Below, piece by piece: positions 36,445 through 47,344 of a stretch of DNA of 64,000 nt. The stretch covers positions 62,001 through 126,000 of the forward strand of contig JANYGC010000100.1 in assembly GCA_025359425.1 (NCBI GenBank), given 5' to 3'. This DNA comes from Sphingomonadaceae bacterium (lineage in GTDB: Bacteria; Pseudomonadota; Alphaproteobacteria; Sphingomonadales; Sphingomonadaceae). How positions within the stretch are numbered: the stretch's first letter is position 1; each line of letters begins with the position of its first letter. The translations under genes were made by a program, and so were the position numbers. The notes beneath the pieces were generated by a model. The model searched no databases. It had not been told where the DNA came from and worked only from the letters and a program-made list of their open reading frames with translations.

Positions 36445-36470
36445 TTGCATTTGAGTTTGCGGAGAAAAGT

Positions 36471-37732
36471 ATGCGCCGTGTTGTCGTTACCGGGCTCGGC
36501 CTGGTTACCCCGCTGGGGGCCGATGTCGAAACCGTCTGGGCCAATCTGATCGCCGGTAAAAGCGGTGCGGGCCCGATCACGCGGTTCGATACCACCGAAC
36601 ACAAGTGCAAGATCGCTTGCGAGGTGAAGCCGGCCGATCATCCGTGGGGCTTCGATCCGAACAAGCGGGTCGATCACAAGGTCCAGCGCCAGGTCGATCC
36701 GTTTATTATCTACGGGATCGATGCTGCTGGCCAGGCGCTCGAAGACGCCGGGCTGACCGAGATGGACGACGATCTGAAGATGCGCACCGGCTGCTCGATC
36801 GGTTCGGGCATCGGTGGGCTGCCGGGGATCGAAAGCGAATCCATCGTGCTCCACGAAAAGGGCCCGAGCCGGGTCAGCCCGCACTTTGTTCACGGCCGCC
36901 TGATCAACCTCATCTCGGGGCAGGTCTCGATCAAATACGGCCTGATGGGCCCGAACCACGCGGTCGTCACCGCTTGTTCGACCGGCGCGCATTCGATCGG
37001 CGATGCGGCGCGGATGATCAAGGACGACGATGCCGACATCATGCTCGCGGGCGGGGCCGAAGGCACGATCACCCCGCTTGGGGTGGCCGGTTTCGCTCAG
37101 GCTCGCGCGCTCAATTGCAGCTTTAACGATCGCCCCGAACAGGCCAGCCGCCCGTACGACAAGGGCCGCGACGGGTTCGTCATGGGCGAGGGCGCTGGCG
37201 TGGTGGTGCTCGAGGAATACGAACACGCCAAGGCGCGCGGCGCAAAGATTTATGCCGAAGTGGTCGGCTATGGCCTGTCGGGCGATGCCTACCATGTCAC
37301 CGCGCCGCACCCCGAAGGCAAGGGTGCCGAGCTGTCGATGCGGATGGCGATGCGCAAGGCCGGGATGGAGCCGGGCGATATCGATTACGTCAACGCGCAC
37401 GGCACTTCGACCATGGCCGACACGATCGAACTGGGCGCGGTCAAGCGCGTGCTCGGCGATGACCTGAGCGGTGCTTCGATGAGCAGCACCAAGTCCGCCA
37501 TCGGGCACTTGCTCGGCGGCGCGGGCGCGGTCGAGACAATCTTCTGCATCCTCGCAATCCGCGACCAGATTGTGCCGCCCACGCTCAACCTCGATAACCC
37601 CGATGAAGGCACCGAAGGGGTCGATCTGGTGCCGCACAAGGCCAAGCAGCGCCGGGTGCGCGCCGCACTCAACAACAGTTTCGGATTTGGCGGGACCAAC
37701 GCCTCGGTGATCGTCAAAGCATTGGAAGACTG

Positions 37733-37733
<1 letters not shown>
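36471..37733 (+). CDS. fabF: 3-oxoacyl-[ACP] synthase II
   Basis: Condensing enzyme that elongates acyl-ACP with malonyl-ACP. The 420-residue protein has the Cys-His-His triad: C169 (TACSTGAHSIG), H310 (NAHGTSTMAD) and H346 (GHLLGGAGAVE). ATG 36471 follows a GGAGAAA ribosome binding site. Its TGA overlaps the mltG ATG by one base. Confidence 0.97.
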
Positions 37734-39711
<1,978 letters not shown>

Positions 39712-41679
39712 TCAGGGTTCGGCGATGGTGAAGCCGGCGGGGATCGGATCGAGCGCGGCCTGCAAGGCAGCGATCGCCGCCGGGTCGCCCTCGACGACGA
39801 GTCCGGCGGCCTGCAGCTGAGCTAAGGGCAGTTTGAGGAACAACAACCCCAGGATGAGCCGCCGCGGCCCTTTTATCGTCACGGCGGGGTTGGCGCTCGG
39901 CGAACCGACCCGGGCGATCAGGACCGACTTCCCCGCATCTATGCCGGCGGTTTCGCTGCGGTCGGTCAAAACCAGGTTGATCGCCAGCGAAGCAGGCATT
40001 TTCCCCGGATCGTAGCGCGTCGCCATCGAATCCAGCAGCAGCTGGGTCGGTACCGCAGCGATCATGTCCTGGCTTTGCGTGGTTGGTCCGCTGAGCTTGT
40101 AGCCCTGCCGCAGGTCGCGCGCGGCGGAGAGGAACTGGTTGCGCCAGATTCCGCTCTCGGCCTGATAGCCTTGCTGTTCGTAGCTGTCTGCCAGCAGCGC
40201 GCGCGCGGTCTGATTGGCGGGATCGGCGAACACCAGCTGGTTGAGCAGGTCGGACGACCAACGATAATCGCCTGCCGCCATCGCCTTGCGCGCGAACGCC
40301 AGAACTTTGCTCGCGCCGCCGATCGCTGCGACATACTTGCGGGCGCGCACGGCCGGTGGCCATGGGTTGAGATTGGCCGGGACCGCGTCGTACCAGCCGA
40401 GATAGAACTGATAGACCGCCTTCGAGTTGTGGCTGTAGGTCCCGTAATAGCCGTGGTTGAACCACTGGCCGGACAGTTCGGGCGGCTGGACCACGTCTTC
40501 GGCGATTTCGACCATGGTCTCGCCCTGGTTCATCCGCCGGACGGTCTGGTCGTGCAGATAGCGGTAATTGTCGCGCTGGCTGGCGAGCATCGCGGCGACC
40601 TCGCCCTGACCAAAGCGCGGCCAGCAATGACTTGAGATGACCACGTCCGAACGGCCGCCATAGAGCCCCAGTGCTTCATCGAGATAGCCCGCCCAGGCAT
40701 GGGTATCGCGGACCTTGGCGCCGCGCGGGGTGAGGATGTTGTGGAGCGAGCAGGTCGACATTTCGGCCGACAGGAACACCCGCGACGGGACCACATAGAG
40801 GTTGAGCTCGCTGGGTGCCTCGCTGCCTGAAACCATCTGGAATTCGAGCGCGATGCCATCGACAGTGCGGGTTTCGCCGGTCTTGCTGACGGTATCGGTT
40901 GGCGCGATCAGCGTGATTTCGCCGGCGGCTACAGCCATGCCGATCCCGCTGCCCATCTGGGCTTGTGCGCCCGGGGTCAGCCCCGCGCCGAACTGGTAAT
41001 TGGCGCGGCGGCCCATCGCCGGGCCGGCCATGACGTTTTCGGAAGCAGTCTCTTCGAGGAACCGGGCCGGGGCGATGATCGCCACTTTGCCAGCAGTGAC
41101 GTCCGCTTCGATGACGATTCCGCGCACCCCGCCGAAGTGATCGGCATGACTGTGACTGTAGATCACCGCGACGACGGGCCGTGCGCCGAGCTGCTGATTG
41201 ACCAGCTCGAGCGCGGCGGCGGCGGTCTCGCGGTTGGTCAACGGGTCGATCACGATCCAGCCGGTCTTGCCCGCGATGATTGTCATGTTCGAGACATCGA
41301 ACCCGCGCACTTGCCAGATGCCGTCGCTGACCTTGAACAGGCCGTTGGCTTTGAGCAGGCCCATCTCGCGCCACAGCGAGGGATTGACGGTGGCGGGGGC
41401 GGGGCCGCTCACCCACTGGTAAGCCGCAGCGTTCCACACCGGTTTGCCCGCTGCATTCTTGATCACCGGGTCGGGTCGGGTCGCGATGAAGCCGCGCTGG
41501 GCAAAGTCGGCGTCGCGGCCGTCCTCGGCGGGGAGGCTTTTGGCGAAGGTCTGCTGGGCGGCCACCGTCGCGGCGCTGGCGGGCTTGGGCGATGTGTCGG
41601 GTCCCGGGGCAGCGGCGCTGAGCATGGTGGCCGAGAGCAACAGCGGCAGGGCACTGGTCCGCGCGAAAAATGTGATCAT
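39712..41679 (-). CDS. Class III alkyl sulfatase (SdsA1-like)
   Basis: Zinc metallo-hydrolase of 655 residues that cleaves alkyl sulfate esters. A signal peptide covers residues 1-24. The metallo-beta-lactamase motif SHSHADHFGG gives H176, H178, D180 and H181; a helical dimerisation domain and a C-terminal SCP2-like lipid-binding domain (about 530-655) follow. This order is that of Pseudomonas SdsA1. ATG 41679 is used; a GTG/ATG lead of 17 residues upstream looks non-homologous. Likely secreted to the periplasm. Confidence 0.92.
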   Translation of the reverse strand: MITFFARTSALPLLLSATMLSAAAPGPDTSPKPASAATVAAQQTFAKSLPAEDGRDADFAQRGFIATRPDPVIKNAAGKPVWNAAAYQWVSGPAPATVNPSLWREMGLLKANGLFKVSDGIWQVRGFDVSNMTIIAGKTGWIVIDPLTNRETAAAALELVNQQLGARPVVAVIYSHSHADHFGGVRGIVIEADVTAGKVAIIAPARFLEETASENVMAGPAMGRRANYQFGAGLTPGAQAQMGSGIGMAVAAGEITLIAPTDTVSKTGETRTVDGIALEFQMVSGSEAPSELNLYVVPSRVFLSAEMSTCSLHNILTPRGAKVRDTHAWAGYLDEALGLYGGRSDVVISSHCWPRFGQGEVAAMLASQRDNYRYLHDQTVRRMNQGETMVEIAEDVVQPPELSGQWFNHGYYGTYSHNSKAVYQFYLGWYDAVPANLNPWPPAVRARKYVAAIGGASKVLAFARKAMAAGDYRWSSDLLNQLVFADPANQTARALLADSYEQQGYQAESGIWRNQFLSAARDLRQGYKLSGPTTQSQDMIAAVPTQLLLDSMATRYDPGKMPASLAINLVLTDRSETAGIDAGKSVLIARVGSPSANPAVTIKGPRRLILGLLFLKLPLAQLQAAGLVVEGDPAAIAALQAALDPIPAGFTIAEP

Positions 41680-41788
41680 TGCAATAGTCCTCCCCGCCAG
41701 CAGGTTGCGCCGCGCCGCGCAGGGACGCAAGACCAGTCTGCAGGTCCGGGGCTGGTCTGCGGGGGCAGGAGTGTCTAATCACGCCCGC

Positions 41789-42322
41789 GTGACCTCCGCA
41801 CCGATCCACGCCCCGTTCATCGTTACCGCCGAGCTGCCGGGCGAGGTGTTCGCCTGGGCCAACGCCTTGCGCACCGCGCACTTCCCGCCCGAGCGCAACC
41901 ATCTGGCGGCGCACGTTACGCTGTTTCACTCGTTCGCGCCGTCGCTGCGGGAGGAATTGCCGCGCGAACTGGCGCGGTTGGCCGGCGACTATGCGCCGCC
42001 CGAAGCGCAACTCGACGGACTGATGGACCTGGGCGGCGGCACCGCGATTTCATTGCGCAGCGCGGACCTGCTGGCGATCCGCGACGAGATCGCCGAGCGG
42101 TTCTACGCCATGCTCACCGCGCAGGATCGCGGCGGCAAGCGGCTCCATATTACCGTGCAAAACAAGGTCGAGCGCAAAGTCGCGCAGGCCTTGCAAGCCG
42201 AGCTTGGGCCCTTGCTCGAACCACGCCCGTTTCGCTTCACCGGATTGGGGCTGCACCGCTATCTTGGGCCGGACTGGGAGCAGGTCGGGGTGTGGAAATT
42301 CCGCCGGGCCAAGGGTGCTTGA
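41789..42322 (+). CDS. 2H phosphoesterase / 2'-5' RNA ligase-like protein
   Basis: A 177-residue protein with two HxT motifs, H42-T44 (AHVTLFHS) and H120-T122 (LHITVQNK), the hallmark of the 2H phosphoesterase superfamily. Such enzymes open 2',3'-cyclic phosphates; the biological substrate here is unknown. The start is uncertain: GTG 41789 gives the best fit, GTG 41771 is also in frame. It is divergent from the alkyl sulfatase and runs toward tRNA-Met. Confidence 0.85.
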   Translation: MTSAPIHAPFIVTAELPGEVFAWANALRTAHFPPERNHLAAHVTLFHSFAPSLREELPRELARLAGDYAPPEAQLDGLMDLGGGTAISLRSADLLAIRDEIAERFYAMLTAQDRGGKRLHITVQNKVERKVAQALQAELGPLLEPRPFRFTGLGLHRYLGPDWEQVGVWKFRRAKGA

Positions 42323-42388
42323 CCACGCCCAAGGCGCACCCTATGTGCGCCGCCTGTCCTTGGCGATGCCGCGGCAGCAGCCTGGTAT

Positions 42389-42465
42389 GGCGGAGTAGCT
42401 CAGCTGGTTAGAGCAGCGGAATCATAATCCGCGTGTCGGGGGTTCGAGTCCCTCCTCCGCTACCA
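42389..42465 (+). tRNA. tRNA-Met (CAT), elongator type
   Basis: Complete cloverleaf of 77 bases. Anticodon loop TCATAAT gives CAT. Acceptor GGCGGAG pairs with CTCCGCT (first pair G-U), A discriminator at 42462, CCA encoded at 42463-42465. The D-arm AGCTCAGCTGGTTAGAGC and T-loop GGTTCGAGTCC are canonical. The three G-C pairs of an initiator anticodon stem are absent, and the sequence matches the alphaproteobacterial elongator type; tRNA-Ile with lysidine is less likely. Confidence 0.88.
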
Positions 42466-42895
42466 TATTTTTCAATAACTTAACTACCACTACACGCGAC
42501 GCGGATCGCGTAGTTGGGAGAAGAGTTGGGAATTTCCTCGAACTTTAGTCCTTCGTGCTGGCAGAACACAGCAGAAACGTTCAGCACGCTCCGTCCCACC
42601 AATGGGTCCCCTAAGTCCGGTCAAACATACTGGCTTTAGACGTGGCAATTCTCAACGCTTGGTGGCTCCAATTCTGTTGGTCTGACATTGCGACCAAAAA
42701 TTTAATGCCCGCTCGTCAACCGGCCTCATGGGACTGGTTTGTTGCAGACTTAGACATGGTTCGTCCGCTTCGTCGGACGATCCGGAACGGCGGCTTTAGG
42801 AAACCCTGATGGGAGAGCGGACATTCTTGGCAGACCGGCGCGTTCGGGCAGGTCCGTGTCCTTCTCGACTCGCTCTAATACTGACCGCAGTCAGT
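42466..42895. other. Gene-poor accessory sequence 3' of tRNA-Met
   Basis: No credible gene in either strand over 430 bases. Composition is mixed and lower in GC than the core, with a T-rich stretch just after the tRNA. This is where an integrated element would begin, but I see no integrase and no repeat of the tRNA 3' end further right. Probably decayed island sequence. Confidence 0.5.
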
Positions 42896-43672
42896 TCATG
42901 CCCGTGCCTGACCGGGCAGCGCCGGGGTCGATGGTCCTAACGGTGGTGCGGTCAATGACCCGGTCGCTGCATCAAGCTCGCCGTCGGTATAGTCGGCCGA
43001 CCCGGTATTGATGGCGGCGATGGCCTTTTGATAGGCCCGGTTCGGGATCGGCAGCGCTTCACCCTGGACCGAGGCGATCTCGTCGGTGAACTCGGTGAGT
43101 TTCGTGCGAAGCGCGACCGCGTCCAACGCCATCATATCGATCTGGACAAACTGGCGGAGCGTCCGGCGCAGCCTCGAATAAGCAACCCCAGCCTTCTGGT
43201 GCTGCGCGGCGCGTTCCGACGGGTTGAGGAACGTCATCAGCGCTGTCAGTGCAGCACCAATCAGCGCGAGGATGCCAGCCACCACTGCTGGTGCCGAGGC
43301 AAAGATCGTCGCGCCGGCAGCCGCACCGATCAGCGCGGCCGGTAGCCTGACTTTGCTCCATGCACCGTTGCTGGCTCTTCCCTCGTTCATAGCACGAACA
43401 ATCTGGGCGAATTGCTCGGCCACGGCTCCCGTCAATTGCGCCCCGCTCAAGATGCGGCGTTGCGAAAGGGGAAGGTGATCGACCCGATTGCTGTCGAGGT
43501 AGACGTCCGGCTTCACTCCGTTGTCGGCTAAACGTGCGAGTATCATTTCCAGCGCGGGGCGGTAGTCGCGATTGCGCGAAGTGCCGCTGCGGCTGTGCAA
43601 TACGACGGCGTTAGCCTCTATATCGACGCGGGCGTCGAACGCGTTTCCATCGTTGCTGCGGATTGTAACCAT
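42896..43672 (-). CDS. SLATT-domain two-transmembrane protein with an extra N-terminal domain
   Basis: A 258-residue protein. Residues 1-95 form a soluble domain (AVVLHSRSGTSRNRDYRPAL, then LPLSQRRIL) resembling the N-terminal head domain found on modification-dependent restriction proteins of the ScoMcrA group; that match is tentative. Two membrane helices follow (about 111-127 and 129-149), then NPSERAAQHQKAGVAYSRLR, a helical bundle and the closing LPIPNRAYQKA, the pattern of SLATT effectors. SLATT proteins are predicted pore-forming effectors of nucleotide-signalled anti-phage systems. No cyclase (SMODS) or SLOG gene is adjacent. It lies alone beside a tRNA, flanked by gene-poor DNA. Confidence 0.75.
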   Translation of the reverse strand: MVTIRSNDGNAFDARVDIEANAVVLHSRSGTSRNRDYRPALEMILARLADNGVKPDVYLDSNRVDHLPLSQRRILSGAQLTGAVAEQFAQIVRAMNEGRASNGAWSKVRLPAALIGAAAGATIFASAPAVVAGILALIGAALTALMTFLNPSERAAQHQKAGVAYSRLRRTLRQFVQIDMMALDAVALRTKLTEFTDEIASVQGEALPIPNRAYQKAIAAINTGSADYTDGELDAATGSLTAPPLGPSTPALPGQARA

Positions 43673-44106
43673 CGACCAGGAGTTTCAATGGGAAGAGGTG
43701 TTTGAGTCAACGGGCAACTACATTGCGGCGCGGCGGGCGCCGCGCGGCTGTCAATGGTTCGAAAACACGTGTGCCGCGAGTTCGCTGTCTGTCCGCTTAC
43801 TCAGCGGGTCAACCCAGGAGCTGACGGTCGACTTTCGGCCCAGGAGTCGCCGTAATTGGCCGTGTGTACGAACGGCCGGTTTCGACGGCCAAGCGAGGCA
43901 TCGTGAATGTCGCATGCCGATCGAAACCAGGATTCCGCTCCGGTGTTTTGTCGAGGCCGGCGCTGACCTTCGGTCGGTTGGCTCGCCGCTGCGCATTACC
44001 GCCAGCAAGGGTTTTGTTTTCACGTTAAGAAACGTACGACTCGAGGCGGCCGGCATAACCTATCCCTGTCCGACCAGAGCACGCTAACCCACCAAGGAGG
44101 AACCCT
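43673..44106. other. Gene-poor accessory sequence
   Basis: No gene I can support over 434 bases. A plus-strand frame spans 43572-44087 but would overlap the SLATT gene start and shows no domain. A perfect GC hairpin (GCGCGGCG/CGCCGCGC) lies at 43728-43745. A strong AAGGAGGA ribosome binding site at the right end belongs to the sugar transporter. Confidence 0.5.
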
Positions 44107-45411
44107 ATGGCCCTAGCCCCGGCAGCGCCCGCAGGCACAGACCCATCGCAGCAGGCAAATAACGCGGGACACACCGATGCGCCCGAGCTGCGGCTTTTCG
44201 TGATGGCTTTGTTTTTCATCTTTGGTGGGATCACCAGCCTTAATGACGTGATCATCCCCAAGCTCAAGGAGTTGTTCACGCTCAACTACACTCAGGCCAT
44301 GCTGGTGCAGTTCTGCTTTTTCACCGCTTATCTGGTGATCGGGCTGCCGGGCGCGGCGCTGGTCAAGCGGATCGGCTACATGCGCGGCGCGACGGCCGGG
44401 CTGCTGACGATGATGGCCGGTTGCCTGCTGTTCATTCCGGCTTCGCAAACGGCGAGCTATCCTCTGTTCCTGTTCGCGCTGTTCGTGCTAGCGAGCGGCG
44501 TGGTGATCGTTCAGGTCGTTTCGAACCCGCTCATCAGCCTGCTTGGACCGGCGCGCACCGTCCACAGCCGACTGACCTTCGCGCAGGCCTTCAACAGCCT
44601 TGGCACGACGATCTTCCCGATCGTCGGTGCCGGACTTATCCTCGGCGGCCTGGCCGGGCTCAGTGCCGCCCAGCTTTCCGGCCCGGCGCTCGATGCCTAT
44701 CGTACCGCCGAGACCCAGACGATCGTGAAAACCTATCTCGGGCTCGCCGTCGCGCTGGCAGTGGTGGCAGGCGTGGTCTGGCTCAACCGCAACCGGCTTA
44801 AGGGCGAACGCCACGAAGGGGGCTCGATCCTCCTCAGCTTCGATCTGCTGCGGCGGACCCGCTTCGGCTTCGGGGCACTGTGCATTTTTCTTTATGTCGG
44901 CGCCGAAGTCGCGATCGGCTCGCTGATTGTCAACTACCTGCAGCAGTCGCAGGTGATGGGCCTGACGCAGGAAGCAGCGGGCAAGATGATCTTCTTTTAT
45001 TGGCTTGGCGCCATGGTCGGGCGGTTCATCGGCTCGGCCGTTCTGCGGGTTCTCAGCCCGGGCAAGGTGCTCGCCGCCGTCGCTACTGGCGCGATCTTGC
45101 TGCTGCTGGTCTCGACCCACACCACCGGCACGCTCTCGGGCTATAGCTTGCTCGCGATCGGCTTGATGAACTCGATCATGTTCCCGACGATCTTCAGCCT
45201 TGCCTGTGAGAAGCTCGACGCGCGCGCTTCGGATGGATCGGGCTTGATCAACATCGCCATATTTGGCGGTGCGGTCGTGCCGCTGCTGACGGGCTTCATC
45301 GCCGACAGCAGTGGCAGTCTGGCCATAGCGCTGATCATTCCCGCCTTGTGCTATGCGGTTATCATGGCGTTTGGCATTTATGCGCGGCGTCCCGCTGAAG
45401 GTTCTGCCTAA
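44107..45411 (+). CDS. Sugar MFS transporter (FucP/GluP family)
   Basis: Twelve-helix sugar:proton symporter of 434 residues. The family block ALFFIFGGITSLNDVIIPKLK in helix 1 and the QVVSNPLISLLGP helix-4/5 region are those of the glucose/galactose-fucose group. The exact sugar is unknown. It has a strong AAGGAGGA ribosome binding site. No catabolic genes remain next to it, only a dehydrogenase stub at 45599-45703. Confidence 0.9.
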   Translation: MALAPAAPAGTDPSQQANNAGHTDAPELRLFVMALFFIFGGITSLNDVIIPKLKELFTLNYTQAMLVQFCFFTAYLVIGLPGAALVKRIGYMRGATAGLLTMMAGCLLFIPASQTASYPLFLFALFVLASGVVIVQVVSNPLISLLGPARTVHSRLTFAQAFNSLGTTIFPIVGAGLILGGLAGLSAAQLSGPALDAYRTAETQTIVKTYLGLAVALAVVAGVVWLNRNRLKGERHEGGSILLSFDLLRRTRFGFGALCIFLYVGAEVAIGSLIVNYLQQSQVMGLTQEAAGKMIFFYWLGAMVGRFIGSAVLRVLSPGKVLAAVATGAILLLLVSTHTTGTLSGYSLLAIGLMNSIMFPTIFSLACEKLDARASDGSGLINIAIFGGAVVPLLTGFIADSSGSLAIALIIPALCYAVIMAFGIYARRPAEGSA

Positions 45412-45761
45412 CCAGCGGAGCGGCCAACGGGACAAGGCTTGGAGAAAATGACGACCAGCACGATCCCAATCGGGCGATCGGCGTGGGTCCGGATTGGCTG
45501 CCTGGCGATAGGCGCCGCCCATTTGATCGAGCGCGCCGTTAAGGAAGGCGGCAAATCGATCTGATCGAGGTGTTCCTCGGCTGCAAGGCCGGGGTCACGG
45601 CACGCCAGACGAAGTCGCGGCGGGCGCGGTCTATCTGGGCAGCGACGAACCAAAGTTCACCACCGGCACCGAATTCCTCATCGAGGGGGGTGCGTCACTC
45701 TAGATCGGGCTTGCCAGCCGCTGGCGATGCACGGCAGAGTGGGCGGCCAAGGAGCATCCCC
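45412..45761. other. Decayed region between sugar transporter and quinone oxidoreductase
   Basis: A 350-base interval. It holds the 3' stub of a short-chain dehydrogenase (45599-45703). A 38-codon frame at 45448-45564 has a GGAGAAA ribosome binding site but matches nothing I know; it may be the front end of another broken gene. Otherwise nothing is seen. Confidence 0.5.
45599..45703 (+). pseudogene. 3' fragment of a short-chain dehydrogenase/reductase
   Basis: Reading from 45599 to the TAG at 45703 gives 34 residues, including [16 protein letters not shown] and [13 protein letters not shown], the classic C-terminal end of SDR enzymes (P-EVA...LAS-E...-TG-...-DGG). No start codon or Rossmann fold precedes it, so only the tail of a lost gene is left. 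Its place right after a sugar transporter suggests the lost gene was a sugar dehydrogenase. Confidence 0.65.
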
Positions 45762-46739
45762 ATGAAAGCCATCCGCGCCGAATTTACCCGCACCGGCGGT
45801 CCCGAAGTCATCGAGATGCGCGAGGTTACGGTGCTCGCGCCCGGGCCCGGCGAGGTCACGGTGGTCCAGTCGGCGGTCGGACTCAACTACATCGACACCT
45901 ATCACCGGGGCGGCGTCTACCAGGTCAAACTGCCAAGCGGGCTCGGGCTGGAAGCAGCCGGGACAGTCGCGGCGTTGGGTGAAGGGGTGAGCGGGATCAA
46001 GGAGGGCGACCGCGTGGCCACTTTCGGCCCGGCGCTGGGGGCCTATGCCAGCGCGCGCAATGTGCCGGCGGCAAGCCTGTTTGTGTTGCCAGATAATATC
46101 GACGAACGCACTGCGGCGGCGGCGTTGCTCAAGGCGGCAACCACTGAGGCGCTGGTCGAGCGCTGCGCCAGGGTTGAGGATGGATGGCCGGTGCTGGTTC
46201 ATGCCGCAGCGGGCGGGGTGGGGTTGCTGCTGGTTCAGTGGCTCAAGTCAAAAGGCGCGATGGTGATCGGGACGGTCAGCACTGCCGCCAAGGCCGATGC
46301 GGCGCGCGCCGCCGGGGCCGACCATGTGATCCGCTACGACAGCGAACCGGTCGCGCCGATGGTGCGTGAGTTGACCGGCGGCGAAGGCGTGCGGGTGGTG
46401 TTCGACGGGGTCGGCATGGCGACCTGGGAGGCCAGCCTCGATTCGGCTGCGCGGCGCGGGCTGATCGTCAGCTACGGCAATGCGGACGCGCCGGTGACCG
46501 GGATCGGGCTCGGTGTGCTCGCAGCCAAAGGCTCGCTGTTCTGCACCCGCCCGACGCTGTTCGATTACTATGCCAAGCCCGCCGAGCGCGCAGCGGGCGC
46601 GGCGCTGGTGTGGGACATGATTGGCTCGGGCAAGATCAAGGTGACAGTCGGCCAGACCTGGCCGCTGGAGCAGGCCGCCGACGCGCACCGTGCTTTGGAA
46701 GCGCGCGAGACGACCGGATCGACGCTGCTGATCCCGTAA
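45762..46739 (+). CDS. NAD(P)H:quinone oxidoreductase (zeta-crystallin type)
   Basis: Medium-chain dehydrogenase/reductase of 325 residues without catalytic zinc cysteines, resembling QorA. It has the GroES-like domain (LNYIDTYHRGGVYQ), the substrate loop and the Rossmann motif AAAGGVGLLL near residue 150, then KADAARAAGADHVI. Reduces quinones or alkenals with NADPH. Start ATG 45762, preceded by AAGGAG. Confidence 0.93.
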   Translation: MKAIRAEFTRTGGPEVIEMREVTVLAPGPGEVTVVQSAVGLNYIDTYHRGGVYQVKLPSGLGLEAAGTVAALGEGVSGIKEGDRVATFGPALGAYASARNVPAASLFVLPDNIDERTAAAALLKAATTEALVERCARVEDGWPVLVHAAAGGVGLLLVQWLKSKGAMVIGTVSTAAKADAARAAGADHVIRYDSEPVAPMVRELTGGEGVRVVFDGVGMATWEASLDSAARRGLIVSYGNADAPVTGIGLGVLAAKGSLFCTRPTLFDYYAKPAERAAGAALVWDMIGSGKIKVTVGQTWPLEQAADAHRALEARETTGSTLLIP

Positions 46740-46756
46740 CTAACTGCGGCACGTCA

Positions 46757-47278
46757 TCAGCGTCTGGCCGCCGGGCGCTGCGGCACGAGCTTGGCATCGA
46801 ACGCGGCGCTGTAGGTGTTGTCGCCGACTTTGCCGACCATATCCGCGCGGAGCGCCGCTTCGGGGTAGATCGCCACCGACAAGTCAGCTGCTGCGGGGTC
46901 GGATCGCAGCGCCTTGAGTTCACCCTGATACACCTGGCTATTCCAGAACGCCAAAGCATTGGCGCGGCAGGGGAAGCGGACGATCGTGGTGACTTGCGCG
47001 CCGCCCTCGAGCAGATCGGCCGGGCGTTCTGCGGTCAATTCGTACCCGCCGAGTTGCCGATACAGCCCGCTTGCTGCCACTGCGCGTGAATAGGCCTGCA
47101 TCCGCGCGGCATCGCGCGCCGGGCCAGAGGCTACCAGCAGCACCGGTTCGTCGCAGGTGTCATCCATGGGTGCGGCGGCGCGTGGCGCCGCCAGCGGCTT
47201 GGCCGGGGTGATCGCGGCATCGACTGCCGGGGCTCCGGCTTGAGCCGAGAATGCCAGCCAAAGGGCCAAACCGATCAT
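46757..47278 (-). CDS. DUF1330-like periplasmic protein
   Basis: A 173-residue protein with an N-terminal signal sequence (about 1-18), an Ala/Pro linker, and a small ferredoxin-like domain resembling DUF1330: VRFPCRANALAFWNSQVYQGELKALR, then LSVAIYPEA. Function unknown. It converges with the quinone oxidoreductase and is divergent from the phosphatase gene with 66 bases between. Confidence 0.72.
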   Translation of the reverse strand: MIGLALWLAFSAQAGAPAVDAAITPAKPLAAPRAAAPMDDTCDEPVLLVASGPARDAARMQAYSRAVAASGLYRQLGGYELTAERPADLLEGGAQVTTIVRFPCRANALAFWNSQVYQGELKALRSDPAAADLSVAIYPEAALRADMVGKVGDNTYSAAFDAKLVPQRPAARR

Positions 47279-47344
47279 GAAACTATCTCCTGCGTCGTGG
47301 CCGGCGTTCTTGCACTGGGCTGCGCATCCTGCCAAGCGGCGCGC

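Noticed and set aside
43572..44087. 171-residue plus-strand frame between the SLATT gene and the sugar transporter
   Set aside because: Overlaps the SLATT start by 100 bases, no ribosome binding site, no recognisable domain.
42466..45411. Integrated element with attL/attR at tRNA-Met
   Set aside because: I looked for a second copy of the tRNA 3' end and for an integrase; neither is present in the window.
45448..45564. 38-codon open frame with a GGAGAAA ribosome binding site
   Set aside because: Possible small gene or broken gene start, but no similarity and located in decayed sequence, so not listed as a CDS.
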